A stretch of 64,000 nt of DNA from Sthenelais limicola (GCA_942159475.1 OW804096.1:141473442-141537441); one strand, 5' to 3'. Numbered from the stretch's first letter, positions 21,807 to 33,000 are shown. Notes: generated by a model not told the origin, from the sequence alone. A program made the numbers and translations.

Positions 21807-21821
21807 GAAAAAGAAAATCTG
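21807..21821 (+). other. Candidate 15-nt microexon
   Basis: GAAAAAGAAAATCTG is bounded by a good acceptor (CTTTCATGCTTCCCAG) and a consensus-like donor (CTG then GTAAGA). If preceded by a one-base carry-over it would read G-KRKS, the same phase as the candidates at 17709 and 19110. Chance is not excluded. Confidence 0.2.
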
Positions 21822-22420
21822 GTAAGATAGCCCGTTTTCACTTCCGCTGCGGAGAAACTATATTATATATATGTATTTTCATATGGGACAAGGATTTCAC
21901 AATTTCAGTGATATGTTTTATTTCGTTCATGATAATACTATATTGGATGGAATGAGTAAGTATATATATGCCCTAAGGGGTTATACACCGATTATCATGC
22001 GATTTTGCGCCGCAGAGGACACTTTTTCACTAATAAACTCCATGAGAATCGCATGGGAATCAGCTTAGTGGACCAGACCCTTATTGTACATAAAGCGGTG
22101 AATACACAGTCACGATTTGGGAACAGACATGATTTCAGGATCTACGAATAATCGCGGGTGCTTATTTGCCTGAAATCGTGAAATTGTGGGATGAGACCTG
22201 AAACTGCCTTGGGTTGGTGACAATGAGGGTTGTTTGACAAAGCCACCTAAACTGCTATAATTGTCCTAGCTGAGAAATGTCCTCTTCACATCCCTTAATA
22301 AAAGAGAGATATATTCCATATAATCCATGTAATCCATATAATCCATCCATCTCTGTATTTAATGTATTGGCCTGAAAATGAAATGAAATAAGATAAAAAA
22401 AAATGTACCAGAATACACTT
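21822..22420. other. Unassigned sequence
   Basis: Contains the imperfect repeat ATCCATATAATCCATGTAAT near 22312-22350. No supported gene. Confidence 0.35.
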
Positions 22421-22575
22421 AAAACTTCAGGTAAGGCGGGTGAATGTCCTAGGATGGTAAATGTCCGGGATGGTAATGTCCTAGCGGAGAAATGTTCAAG
22501 ATGGTAATTGTCCAGGGGGTAAAAGTCGGCGGGTAGATGTCCGGCGGGTATATGTCCGGCGGGGAGATGTCCTGA
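22421..22575. repeat. Degenerate tandem repeat, about 15-20 bp
   Basis: Units of the type GGCGGGTAGATGTCC vary around GATGGTAAATGTCC; about eight to nine units. The minus-strand frame across it is a by-product. Confidence 0.75.
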
Positions 22576-22659
22576 CACATTGCTATACATCACCACCACC
22601 ACATTGGTTGTTTCTATGTATCGTTTGCTTTTGTTCATTCAATCTGATATACTCTAAAC

Positions 22660-22860
22660 GTATTTATTTTTGTGCAGATACATTTTCGCGCACTAAATAA
22701 TCTTGACACCTTTTCGCGCTGATTTAAATTCGCGTAGCAATGAAGTCTCACACATTGTTTATGCAATAATTATACTTTTCGCGCAGGATTTATTTTCACG
22801 CACAAATGTGGGTGCGTGAAAATAGCAAAAATAACTACTGCGCGAACATTTATACCTTTG
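22660..22860. repeat. Cluster of TTTCGCGC/GCGCGAA motifs
   Basis: Six or more copies of (T)TTCGCGC or its inverse occur within 200 bp of otherwise AT-rich DNA, including a local inverted pair around TTTTCACGCAC and GTGCGTGAAAA (near 22793-22822). Probably a decayed MITE. Confidence 0.5.
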
Positions 22861-23291
22861 CAATACCTTATCGCGTCATAAGTACACAGCCCTGAAATAT
22901 TAACTCAATATCTCTTACCTGTATGAAGGCTCACGCCACACTGATCATTAATTAGCTGTGATTGGACGGTTCCTGACGGCAAGCCTCTCCTATTATATAA
23001 GGGTCTCTCTGACCCCTCACTATTTTTTTTTCAAATAAGGCCATTTACATTTAAATAATCATATCAAATACGCATGTCGACTCTGCCGATGTCTTGTTGC
23101 GTTGCCTATACATAGTTCTAATCTGGTTTTAGTTCCTCTTACAGGTTTACATTCTTTATCTGATACACCACCGAGCCTCATAAACGGTTCAAATTACTGC
23201 AATAATACAAACATCGTTTCTTCTTCACATATTCTGACACAACACGTTTATCTTATTCAGTTAAGGATTATCTTCTGATATAAAATGAATT
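22861..23291. other. Unassigned sequence
   Basis: No gene or repeat family identified. Confidence 0.35.
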
Positions 23292-23642
23292 AATAGGGGA
23301 GTTGCATAGCTGCCATGTTTGTATCTGGATTCGCATGGAATTATGGGACTAATGGTACAGTGTAAAATCTAAAAAAAACCTGCCATGTTCAGCATGGTGT
23401 ATTTATCAATGCTCTAATGTCAATATCCATGTGTTATACATGTTTCCATGACGCAAGTCTCCATCCTACCCATCATGCATTTGTTTTTTTATAGATCATT
23501 TATAATAGCTATGATATTGGTTGAAATATTTATGCAATTTTTGATTATAATGATGCCAAATATTGTATGTCAGATTTCAACAGAATCCATCCCAGGATGC
23601 ACTGTAACAGACATGCGCAGTGACACATGCAAGTCCCCTATT
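23292..23642 (+). mobile_element. MITE family C
   Basis: Complete from AATAGGGGAGTTGCATAG to ATGCAAGTCCCCTATT. It carries GCATAGCTGCCATGTTTG at the YY1-like position and ACATGCGCAGTG near the right end. Confidence 0.9.
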
Positions 23643-23699
23643 ACACGATGGTTAAATCAATACATTATATACTGTACCAGGAATACCTTGTTACCTTTT

Positions 23700-23810
23700 G
23701 TGCTAACCTAGTTGTAACACTTCTGTAACAATTATGAAAGACCTGTAGTTTACTTTTGTGTACAATACTGCTTCCAATATAAATAAAAAATGCTTTGAAT
23801 TTTAAAAAAG
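23700..23810 (+). mobile_element. LINE 3'-end fragment
   Basis: The last part (AAATAAAAAATGCTTTGAAT) closely matches the 3' end of the LINE at 3391-5104 (AAATAAAAAATGTCTTGAAT). The tail repeat itself is absent. It lies just downstream of a C copy. Confidence 0.5.
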
Positions 23811-24559
23811 CTTTTAATTAAAGGACGACCTTTACGGACGCCACTAGAGTAGCTTCCCTTTCTTTATTGGTGTTGCTTTGATAACTAGATAATTTTAAAA
23901 ATGTAAATATACATTTTATACAAAGAATATATGAATAGTATTGGTATAATATGTTGGGGTTTAGCTCCTATTGGAGAGGTGGTGGGGGTGGAAGATGTAA
24001 TTCCTTGGGCAGCAGTAGGTTTGAATCCAGTACTTAGAACTCTCGATCCTCTTATATTCAATTACTAGCACCTCGTTCCATTCTCTCTATTTATCATGAC
24101 GTGTTTCGCCGGTTTATTTTTGAAAGTTTATAATATTACGCCACTCACATGGAGGCTAGTTCTTACAGGAAGCAAATGTGTATTAAATGAATATTATGTC
24201 AATTATCTCCGTGGAATACATATCATAATCTCAAATAATATAAACGACTGAATACTGATGCTATGCTATGCATGTGACTTTGTTCTCTTTGATTTTCATT
24301 TACCTAAGCTTACATCGATAACAGTAGTATTTTCAGCTTAAGTGGGAAAAAGAATACATTGACGATCAAACGATTATATTTGATAGAGGCACTTTAGAGG
24401 CCAACGATTCTAAACAATTTTAATTTGGACGTGGTATTCAAGAATTGTCTACCTTGGATCGTCATAAGTCAACATTGAACGAATTAAACGTATTCTAACG
24501 ATTGGTGTGCTACAGTACATTTTATTCCAACTGTAAACTTTGGTGTTTAACAGTATGGC
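23811..24559. other. Unassigned sequence
   Basis: No repeat family or gene recognised. Confidence 0.35.
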
Positions 24560-25060
24560 TTGATTATTTCATATATAAATGAAATGGGTGGTGTTTCTCC
24601 CCGAGTATCAACTTATCGCCTTTGCTGCGATACAGCTTCAAGTTGCGTTAGCGATATACTGTCAGAGTGCTCTCACTATCATACTATATGTCTCTCCCAT
24701 TCTTCACACAAGAAGGGAGAAAAATGGCTTAGTTTCATTTATTCTGACTCGCTGACCGTCCACCAGGGTCGCAGCGTTTGTTTCGTTACAGTGGCCCGCC
24801 ATAGGACTACTAACGACTCCTGTCGGCCGCCTGGTCATATCCCTAGTCAACCAGGCGTTTTATCGGGTTCTGAGGCATGCCTATTTCGCCTGGTTTGCCG
24901 GCGATGTATCGCTTCCGGGTCATTGGGAGACATCCAGCATGCGAATCCGGCACTGGTGGGAGACGGGCCGAAAGCGCTTCATTGCGAACGCGATATGGCC
25001 GCCAATTCATCGCGCCTAAGTCATTAGTCGGAGAATGATCGAGTTAGAGCCCAAGATTCG
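24560..25060. other. CpG-richer island without recognised gene
   Basis: GC and CpG rise sharply compared with the flanks (for example around 24770-25020). A 155-codon open frame spans 24560-25027 but its translation is Ser/Cys/His-rich and has no domain I know. A small perfect hairpin CGCCTGGT/ACCAGGCG lies near 24830-24860. It may be a diverged element, an untranslated exon or a regulatory island. Confidence 0.35.
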
Positions 25061-25302
25061 GACTTATTTGAAATAAATATCGCTTAATCAGAGCGTCATT
25101 CGCTAAATAGAGGGTGGGATCGAGGTGGTTTGGGGCCAAACCTGTTGGTTTGTCAGTTGAGAGATGGTGTTGGTGGTAGTGGCATACTGTTAGTTTAAAA
25201 ATTGTACATTATATTGATGTTATTAATATCAATAGTAGTTATTATAAGGTATTTCTATTCAACAAAATCCAACAAAAAAGTGACACAAATCGGAGTTAAT
25301 TT
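25061..25302. other. Unassigned spacer
   Basis: AT-rich; nothing recognised. Confidence 0.35.
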
Positions 25303-25711
25303 GTGATGTGTTTCGGGAAAATGAGTCATAAGTCGCAAAACATGGATTTTGAGATATCATTATATTTGAAAAGATGAGATCAAGCCGATTCCAATGATAG
25401 TAAAAAGTCTAATAATCTAATAAGTATTTCCAGATTTTAAGTTTGATTATTTCCGTTTTTGAAAAAAACGAGTTTCCAATATTTCTGGGGGTCAATAAAT
25501 AGTAAAGTAACTAAATGTAGTCCATATCAGGACCTTTCAAACGAAAGGATATATTGCATAGATTCTCCTGAAATCTAATACATCGATTGATATACCTATA
25601 AGTGATAAACTCCCCAGAAATTAGAATATTCCAATAAATAAATCTTATGAAAAAAACACTTTGAAAAATATCAATTTTGCGACTTATGACTCATTTTCCT
25701 GATACACATCA
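25303..25711 (+). mobile_element. MITE family B, full-length
   Basis: The 5' end is GTGATGTGTTTCGGGAAAAT; the 3' end is mutated to GATACACATCAG. Confidence 0.9.
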
Positions 25712-25970
25712 GATCTCACTACATTATAATTCATTATAATTTATGGTTTAGGTTGTGCTAGTGCAAGGAATACTGTAACTGCATGTCCATTAGTTTTTAC
25801 CAAGTAAGCTTGTAAGACAGAAGTACATTTTTTCCAATTCACGCGAGATACTAAAGATTAATTGTAGAATACACATATGATATTTAAAGAAGGACAAAAC
25901 CCAGATATATGTCGTGTCAAGGTTGGGTTGACCAACTGGAGCGAGTGATGCGGTTTCCACTGGTTCTATA
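25712..25970. other. Unassigned spacer
   Basis: Nothing recognised. The minus-strand 65-codon frame has no domain. Confidence 0.35.
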
Positions 25971-26008
25971 TTTACAAATATACCCACAACTCTACAAGTA
26001 TACGGATG

Positions 26009-26245
26009 TGGGTCAGATTTTCAGAAAATGTGCAATTAGCAGCTCTACACTTTTGGTCAATTCTGCTAAATAATACTGAAATTTGGTCAATACTAGGTAA
26101 ATTCGAGTTTATTTGGCATTGCATTGATTCTAGCAATCTGTTTTGTTAGGTTGAACTGTATTTTGAACTTTATTTTCGTCTGAAATTTGAGTTATTTGAG
26201 AGGATTAGTGGAGGTGAATTGTACATTTTCTGAAAATCTGACCCA
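26009..26245 (+). mobile_element. MITE family A (A1), present in only one duplicate unit
   Basis: Complete copy. At the matching place in unit 2 (near 26758) the element and about 13 bp of flank are absent. Confidence 0.9.
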
Positions 26246-26489
26246 TGTGTGAGATGTGTTCCACGAAAATTTGTCGCAATCAGAGATTATGGAAATATGA
26301 TAATGATAATAAATGTCTTAGAACAATTAAGTCGCGCAATGTTACGTAATGTTAGATAACAATAGTGCTTATTTCACCAGTGAGTTACGTGAGGTTGTCA
26401 TGGCAACCATTTTCTTTTTAACTAAGCTCATTGTTGAAATTAAAATTCATGACTCGATTTTGATCTATTCTCATAATTGAAAGCATATA

Positions 26490-26726
26490 TGGGTCAGATT
26501 TTCAGAAAATGTACAATTCACCTTCACCAATCGTCTCAAATAACCCACATTTAAGACAAAAATGAGCTTTAAAATGCAGTTTAACATAAAAGAACTGATA
26601 CTTTAAATCAATGTCTTACCAAATATACTCAGATACACCCGGTATTCATCATTTTTCAGCCTAATTTTGCAGAATTTACTAAATATGTAGAGCTGCCAAT
26701 TGTACATTTTCTGAAAATCTGACCCA
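26490..26726 (-). mobile_element. MITE family A (A2)
   Basis: Complete copy at the end of duplication unit 1; unit 2 starts at its right border. Confidence 0.9.
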
Positions 26727-26997
26727 TTTACAAATATACCCACAACTCTACAAGTATATGTGTTCCACGAAAATTTGTCGCAATCAGAGATTATGGAAAT
26801 ATGATGATATAAATAATAAATGTCTTAGATAACAATTAAGTCGCGCAATGTTACGTAATGTTAGATAACAATAGTGCTTATTTCACTAGTGAGTTACGTG
26901 AGGTTGTCATGGCAACCATTTTGTTTTTACTAAGCTCATTGCTGAAATTAAAATTCATGACTCGATTTTGTTCTATTCTCATGGTTGAAAGCATATA

Positions 26998-27162
26998 TGG
27001 GTCAGATTTTCAGAAAATGTACAATTCACCTTCACCGATTCTCTCAAATAACCCACATTTAAGACAAAAATGAGCTTCAAAATGCAGTTTAACATAACAG
27101 AACTGATACTTAAAATCAATGCGATACCAAATATACTCAGATATACAAGATATTCTTCATTT
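26998..27162 (-). mobile_element. MITE family A (A2), truncated
   Basis: Duplicate of the previous copy, lost after TATTCTTCATTTTTT. The duplication therefore ends inside it. Confidence 0.88.
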
Positions 27163-27559
27163 TTTTTGCTTTCCAATCCAATATTCAAACTGTCAGTTGG
27201 GATGACATCTGGAATTATGTAACCCCCAGGTCGGCACTGATCAGTACAAAGGGCATTAGTTCCATTACTGCCACCCAGGGCTAAATCTGGCAGTACCTCC
27301 TAGTCTCCAAGCCATTTCCTCATGGATTTCACATGGGTTTAGGTTCTGACCCATTCATTACACATATTCACTAATCATTGAATGAAAACGCAATGCTGAT
27401 ACTCAATACTTCAGATATTGCTATACCTATCATATATGATTACACTGACAAAGTTTCACACAATTCCATGACTACTCATTTTAACTATCTTAGCCACTTT
27501 ACGTCGCTTAACTTCCTTCAACCAACTCGTTAGTTAACCTCTACATGTAGGTTTTTTTT
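27163..27559. other. Unassigned spacer
   Basis: Nothing recognised. Confidence 0.35.
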
Positions 27560-27682
27560 AGGGTCAGATTTTCAGAAAATGCACATTCGGAAGCTCTACA
27601 AACTTGGTAACTTCTGCTAAATTAGACTGAAAAGATATAAATAATTGGTATCAGAGTATCTTTAGCATTGTGTTGATCTCAT
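27560..27682 (+). mobile_element. MITE family A, left half, joined to a B fragment
   Basis: Starts GGGTCAGATTTTCAG and stops within the TTGTGTTGATC region, where family B sequence takes over without a spacer. Confidence 0.8.
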
Positions 27683-27683
27683 A

Positions 27684-27970
27684 AGTATTTCTAGATTTTA
27701 AGTTTGATATTTTTATTTTTGAAAAAAAAAGTTGTAATATTTCTGGGAGGAAATAACCAGTAAAGTATCTGAACATACTCGATATGTGGACCCTTAAAAC
27801 GAAAAGATATGTTATATACAATGTCCTGAAATTTTATACATCGATTGTTATAACCATAAGTGATAAACTCTCCAAAAATCAGAACATTCCATTAAAGCAA
27901 TTTGGTAAAATAAATACTTTGAAAAATATATTTTTTGCGTCTTATGACTTATTTTCCCGAAACACATCAC
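27684..27970 (+). mobile_element. MITE family B, right part only
   Basis: Begins in mid-element (AAGTATTTCTAGATTTTAAG) and runs to the standard end ACACATCAC. It is followed by an A-like scrap (AAATGTGTAGAGCTGCCGAT). Confidence 0.82.
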
Positions 27971-28108
27971 AAATGTGTAGAGCTGCCGATTCTACACCTT
28001 CTGCCCACCAGTCCCATGTACAGCAATCAAAAAGTCTAATCTTCAGAATAATTTCCTTGGCCGTCCCCTCGTGAAGAATGGGCAATACTTCCCCATCACT
28101 CACCCCAT

Positions 28109-28212
28109 CATACGCACCCAATGTAGGGAACGCAAACCCCCTATTGTGCGTCAATGTAGTGAACGCAAACCCCCTATTGTGCGTCAATGTAGTGAACGCA
28201 AACCCCCTATTG
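28109..28212. repeat. 33-bp tandem repeat, three units
   Basis: The unit contains GTCAATGTAGTGAACGCAAA then CCCCCTATTGTGC. The last two units are identical and the first differs slightly. Confidence 0.9.
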
Positions 28213-28286
28213 TGAGACATTTCTCTTTATCTGTATAATTATTTTTTGTCTGGCTTGCGTTAGGGTCGTGACATTTGGTTTGTGCA

Positions 28287-28512
28287 TGGGTCTGATTTTC
28301 AGAAAATGTACACTTCACCTTCACCAATCCTCTCAAATAACCCAAATTTCAGGCGAAAATACAGTTCAAAATACAGTTCAACCTAACCAAACAGATTGCT
28401 AGAATCAATGCAATGCCGAATATACTCGAATTTACCCAGTATTGACCTATTTTAGCATAATTTACTAATTGTGTTCAGCTGCCAATTGTACATTTTCTGA
28501 AAATGGGACCCA
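28287..28512 (-). mobile_element. MITE family A (A1)
   Basis: Complete with a small deletion near the right end; CA flanks both sides. Confidence 0.88.
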
Positions 28513-28611
28513 CATGGGAGAGAGTGATTTCTGGTTGTTCAGCGAGTATGGGAACACTCATAGTGAAGGGGCTTCACTTAGGCAACACATCCAAGAGCAA
28601 CATGCATCATA

Positions 28612-28847
28612 CGGGTCAGCTTATCAGAAAATGTACAATTGGCAGCTCTACACATTTAGTAAATTCTGCTAAATTAGACTGAGAAATGTTAATACCGGGT
28701 ATATGTAAGTATATTTGGTATCGCATTGAATTAAAGTATCAGTTTTGTTATTTTACACTGCATTTTGAAGCACAGTTTTGTCTTAAATATGTGTTATTTG
28801 TGAGGATTGGTGAGCGCGAATTGTACATTTTTTGATAACCTGACCCA
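28612..28847 (+). mobile_element. MITE family A (A2)
   Basis: Ends CGGGTCAGCTTATCAG and TTGATAACCTGACCCA. Confidence 0.88.
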
Positions 28848-28875
28848 TACACCAACCCCCAGGTGTGTGTATATA

Positions 28876-29032
28876 TGGGTCAGATTTTCAGAAAATGTAT
28901 AATTGACGGTTGTATACATTTAGCAAATTAGGTTAGGTTGAAATGCCTTTTGAACTTTATTTTCGGCTGCAATTTGGGTTATTTGAAAGGATTGGTGAAG
29001 GTGAATTGTACATTTTCTGGTGACTTCACCCA
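28876..29032 (+). mobile_element. MITE family A (A1), internally deleted, hybrid ends
   Basis: About 80 bp of the interior is missing. The left end is standard, the right end is the variant TTCTGGTGACTTCACCCA. Confidence 0.85.
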
Positions 29033-29155
29033 TATGGGTCAGAACCCTGAGTTTACTGACCCCAAACATAAGCATGGACTATGCCTGGAAATGCAATGTT
29101 TTACTGGGAAGGCATCATGTTCTTCTTTTAGTATTTGCCGAATAGTCGAAAGATA

Positions 29156-29734
29156 GAAAATCTCTCCCTCTCTGCCTCTCCCTCCCCTCTCTCCCTCTCT
29201 GCCTCTCCCTCCCCTCTCTGCCTCTCTGCCTCTGCCTTCCCCTCTCTCCCTCTCTGTCCCCCCTCTCTCTCTCTCTCTCCTGCTGCCCCCCTCTCTCTGT
29301 CTCTCTGTCCCCCCTCTCTCCCTCTCTGCCTATCCCTCCCCTCTCTCCCTCTCTCCCTCTCTCCCTCTCTCTCTCTGCCTTTCTCTCTGCCTCTCTCTCT
29401 GCCTCTCTCTCTCTGCCTCTCTCTCTCTCTGCCTCTCTTTCTCTGCCTCTCTCTCTCTGCCTCTTTCTCTGCCTCTCTCTCTCTCTGCCTCTCTCTCTGC
29501 CTCTCTCTCTGCCTCTCTCTCTCCCTCGTTCGTTGATACTCTCTGTGCCTGTTTCACTCTCTCTGTCTCTCTTTTTTTATTTTGTCCCTCCCTTTTCTCT
29601 TCCTCCATCTCCCTCTCACTCCTCCTCTCTTTATACTTCTCTCTCTGCCTTGTCGTCTCTTTCCCCGTCCTACTCTCTCCCATCTCTCCTCTCTCCATTC
29701 CTCGCTACTTCTCTCTCCCTGCTTCTCTCTCTCC
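29156..29734. repeat. CTCTCTGCCT-type pyrimidine repeat
   Basis: Almost pure C/T with G at regular places (CTCTCTCTGCCTCTC). It grades into the 82-bp satellite. Long open frames on both strands are artefacts. Confidence 0.92.
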
Positions 29735-31135
29735 CTAAGTATCTCACTCAGTGTCTCTCTCCCATCTCTCCTCTCTCCATCCTCCACTCTCCATCCTCAC
29801 TCTCTCCCTAAGTATCTCACTCAGTGTTTCTCTCCCATCTCTCCTCTCTCCATTCCTCGCTACTTCTCTCTCCCTGCTTCTCTCTCTCCCTAAGTGTCTC
29901 ACTCAGTGTCTCTCTCCCATCTCTCCTCTCTCCATCCCTTTCTACTTCTCTCTCTCTGCTTCTCTCTCTCCCTAAGTATCTCACTCAGTGTCTCTCTCCC
30001 ATCTCTCCTCTCTCCATCCCTTTCTACTTCTCTCTCCCTGCTTCTCTCTCTCTCCCTAAGTGTCTCACTCAGTGTCTCTCTCCCATCTCTCCTCTCTCCA
30101 TCCCTTTCTACTTCTCTCTCCCTGCTTCTCTCTCTCCCTAAGTATCTCACTCAGTGTCTCTCTCCCATCTCTCCTCTCTCCATCCCTTTCTACTTCTCTC
30201 TCCCCGCTTCTCTCTCTCCCTAAGTATCTCACTCAGTGTCTCTCTCCCATCTCTCCTCTCTCCATCCCTCGCTACTTCTCACTCCCTGCTTCTCTCTCTC
30301 CCTAAGTATCTCCCCCAGTGTCTCTCTCCCATCTCTCCTCTCTCCATGCCTCTCTGCTTCTCTCTCCCTGCTTCTCTCTCTCCCTAAGTATCTCCCCCAG
30401 TGTCTCTCTCCCATCTCTCCTCTCTCCATCCCTCGCTACTTCTCTCTCCCTGCTTCTCTCTCTCCCTAAGTATCTCCCCCAGTGTCTCTCTCCCATCTCT
30501 CCTCTCTCCATCCCTCGCTACTTCTCTCTCCCTGCTTCTCTCTCTCCCTAAGTATCTCACTCAGTGTCTCTCTCCCATCTCTCCTCTCTCCATGCCTCTC
30601 TGCTTCTCTCTCCCTGCTTCTCTCTCTCCCTAAGTATCTCCCCCAGTGTCTCTCTCCCATCTCTCCTCTCTCCATCCCTCGCTACTTCTCTCTCCCTGCT
30701 TCTCTCTCTCCCTAAGTATCTCCCCCAGTGTCTCTCTCCCATCTCTCCTCTCTCCATCCCTCGCCACTTCTCTCTCCCTGCTTGTCTCTCTCCCTAAGTA
30801 TCTCACTCAGTGTTTCTCTCCCATCTCTCCTCTCTCCATCCCTCGCTACTTCTCTCTCTCTGCTTCTCTCTCTCCCTAAGTATCTCACTGAATTGCTCTC
30901 CCCCTCTATCTCGCCACCTCCATCCCTGTCTCCATCCCTCTCTACTTCTCTCTCTCCCTAAGTATCTCACTCAATGTCTCTCTCCCATCTCTCCTCTCTC
31001 CATCCCTCTCTGATTCTCTCTCTCTTCCTAAGTATCTCACTCAGTGTTTCTCTCCCATCTCTCCTCTCTCCATCCCTCGCTACTTCTCTCTCCCTGCTTC
31101 TCTCTCTCCCTAAGTATCTCACTGAGTCCCTCTCC
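29735..31135. repeat. 82-bp pyrimidine-rich satellite, about 17 units
   Basis: The unit contains CCTAAGTATCTCACTCAGTG and CATCTCTCCTCTCTCCATCC. Unit starts repeat every 82 bp between about 30136 and 30810. Two variants (ATCTCACTCAG and ATCTCCCCCAG) are interspersed, and the edges (29735-29970 and 30890-31040) have odd-length units. No gene. Confidence 0.95.
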
Positions 31136-31465
31136 CCTCTATCTCTCCCTCTCCACCCCCTATTCCCTTTCTTCTTTAGAACTCAACTTGCAGCACAACT
31201 CCACATCCCTGCCACTCATCCCAAACACCTTGTCTTTATAGTTTTTACCCTCGCACCCTGTTCATCTTGATCGTCCCAGTTAACCCTTCCAGGCTTCACT
31301 TATCCCTGCCATCTTAAAAACCCTTTCCACACACTTTCTCTTCCCAAGTTTAAGTGGCTTCTTCAACGCCTTTTTGCCTTAATAATCCATCGACGAGAAA
31401 CACTTGATATTAGCGCTTCTTTGAAGGCCTAGGTGTCGGTTTTGGTGTGGTCGCTTTCCAGGACA
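31136..31465. other. Unassigned pyrimidine-rich spacer
   Basis: C/T-rich at first, then mixed. No supported exon. Confidence 0.35.
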
Positions 31466-31705
31466 TGGGTGATTTTCAGAAAATTTACAATTGGCCTTCA
31501 CAAATCCTCTCAAATAACCCATATTTAAGAGCAAAATGCGCTTCAAAATGCAGTTTAACATAACAGAACTGATACTTTAAATCAACATTGCCTTCCCAAA
31601 TATACTCAGATATGTCCGTTATTCATAATTTTTCTGTGTAATTTAGCAGAATTCCGTAAAAATGTGTAGAACTGCCAATTGTACATTTTCTGAAAATCTG
31701 ACCCA
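31466..31705 (-). mobile_element. MITE family A (A2)
   Basis: Complete. The left end lacks a few bases (TGGGTGATTTTCAG). Confidence 0.88.
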
Positions 31706-31734
31706 CATATGGTATATCTGTCTATGGTAGCATA

Positions 31735-31924
31735 TGGGTGAAGTCGCCGTAAAGAGTCCAATCTCACTTCTTCACCAACCCTCTCGATTAACTCAAATTT
31801 AAAACAATGTGTTTTAAAATACAAATTCAAACCGTTTAAAATCAAAGCTATACCGAATATATACTCAGATATACCTAGTATTTATTGTTTTTGAGCCTAA
31901 TTTATAGCAGAATTTACGTAATAT
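31735..31924 (-). mobile_element. MITE family A, truncated, variant terminus
   Basis: The left end is TGGGTGAAGTCGCCGTAAAG; the copy is diverged and stops at GCAGAATTTACGTAAT. It lies 30 bp after another A copy in the same direction. Confidence 0.75.
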
Positions 31925-32084
31925 TTGCTGCTTTTGACTGCGCAGTTCTGATGCCATTGCTTATATACTTTATATATTTTTTTATTGTGATGAAATGTAT
32001 GAGGTATTTGTGAAATTTCCGGGAATTTAAAAAGAATATACCTCCCTGATGTTTAGTAGAATGATCAGCGCATTATATTAGTGC

Positions 32085-32520
32085 ATAATTATCCTCCCCT
32101 CCCCTCCTCACCCCTCCTATCCGCTCTCCTCCCCCCCCTCCCTCCCCTCCCCTCCCCTCCCCTTCCTCTCCCCTCCTATCCCCTCCTATCCCCATCCCCT
32201 CTCCTCCCTTCCTCTCCTCCCTTCCTCTCCCCTCCTCTCCCTCCTCTCCCCTTCCCTCCTCTCCCTTCTCCCCTTTCACACTCTACCCTCCCCTCCCTTT
32301 TCACACTCTCATTCCACCTCCTCTCACCTCCCCCTTTTTACATTCTCCCCTCCCCGGCCCTCCCCGGCCCTAACCTCCCCTCCTCTTTCACATTCTCCTC
32401 TCCCCTCCCCTTCTTACCAATCCCCTCCCATCCCATCCCTCTCCTCCTCTCCTCTCCTTTCCCTCCCCTCCCTTCCACTCCCCTCCCCCCACCCCTTTCA
32501 CACTCTCCCATCTCCAATAT
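32085..32520. repeat. C-rich CCCCTCC repeat
   Basis: Irregular CCCCTCC/CCTCTCC array. The 192-codon plus-strand frame over it is proline/leucine low complexity, not a gene. Confidence 0.92.
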
Positions 32521-32761
32521 CAACCGAAAAAGCATTAAAACAACATTCCTTCGTAGCAGCTTTACTAAAAGTGCTAGGTCAAAGATTAAGCTAATCGATT
32601 ATACAATATCTTTTCTCGACCGAGAAACAATTGTTTCAAGATGCATAGTTTGCCATTAGATGGATTGGAGAGCTCCCATTATTGATCTATCTCTAAAAGT
32701 GTCAAATCAGCCCGGAGTGGCGGTGGTAGGTGTGGGATCTCCCACATTACCAGGGCCCATA
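32521..32761. other. Unassigned spacer
   Basis: Nothing recognised. Confidence 0.35.
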
Positions 32762-33000
32762 TGGGTCAGATTTTCAGAAAATGCATAACCTACAGTTCTA
32801 CACATCTACCAAATTCTGCTGAATTAGAGTGAAAATTGATAAATACTAGGTATACATCTGAGTGTATTCTGTATTGTATTCATTCAGTAAATCTGTCTGG
32901 TTATGTTGAACTATATTTTGAACCTGATTTTCGACTTAAATTTGGGTAATTTGAGAGGATTGGTGAAGGCGAATTGTACGTTTTCTGAAGATGTGACCCA
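32762..33000 (+). mobile_element. MITE family A (A3)
   Basis: Complete; right end TTCTGAAGATGTGACCCA. Confidence 0.9.

Larger units (their letters stand above)
25972..27162. repeat. Tandem segmental duplication, two units
   Basis: Unit 1 (25972-26726) and unit 2 (about 26727-27162) share the sequence from TTTACAAATATACCCACAAC through a block including GTTACGTGAGGTTGTCATGG to an A2 copy. Unit 1 contains an extra A1 element (26009-26245) that unit 2 lacks. The units differ by few substitutions, so the duplication is recent relative to most of the window. Confidence 0.88.

Noticed and set aside
24560..25027. 155-codon open frame as a gene
   Set aside because: No domain, odd composition, and CpG-rich DNA is less likely to contain stops; kept only as an island.
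28109..28212. CRISPR-like spaced repeat
   Set aside because: Three directly adjacent 33-bp units without spacers, in an animal-type genome.
29135..31270. Ser/Leu/Pro-rich frames and their Arg/Glu-rich shadows
   Set aside because: Direct product of the 82-bp pyrimidine satellite; all frames open.
32081..32659. 192-codon Pro/Leu-rich frame
   Set aside because: Covers the C-rich simple repeat and has no domain after it.
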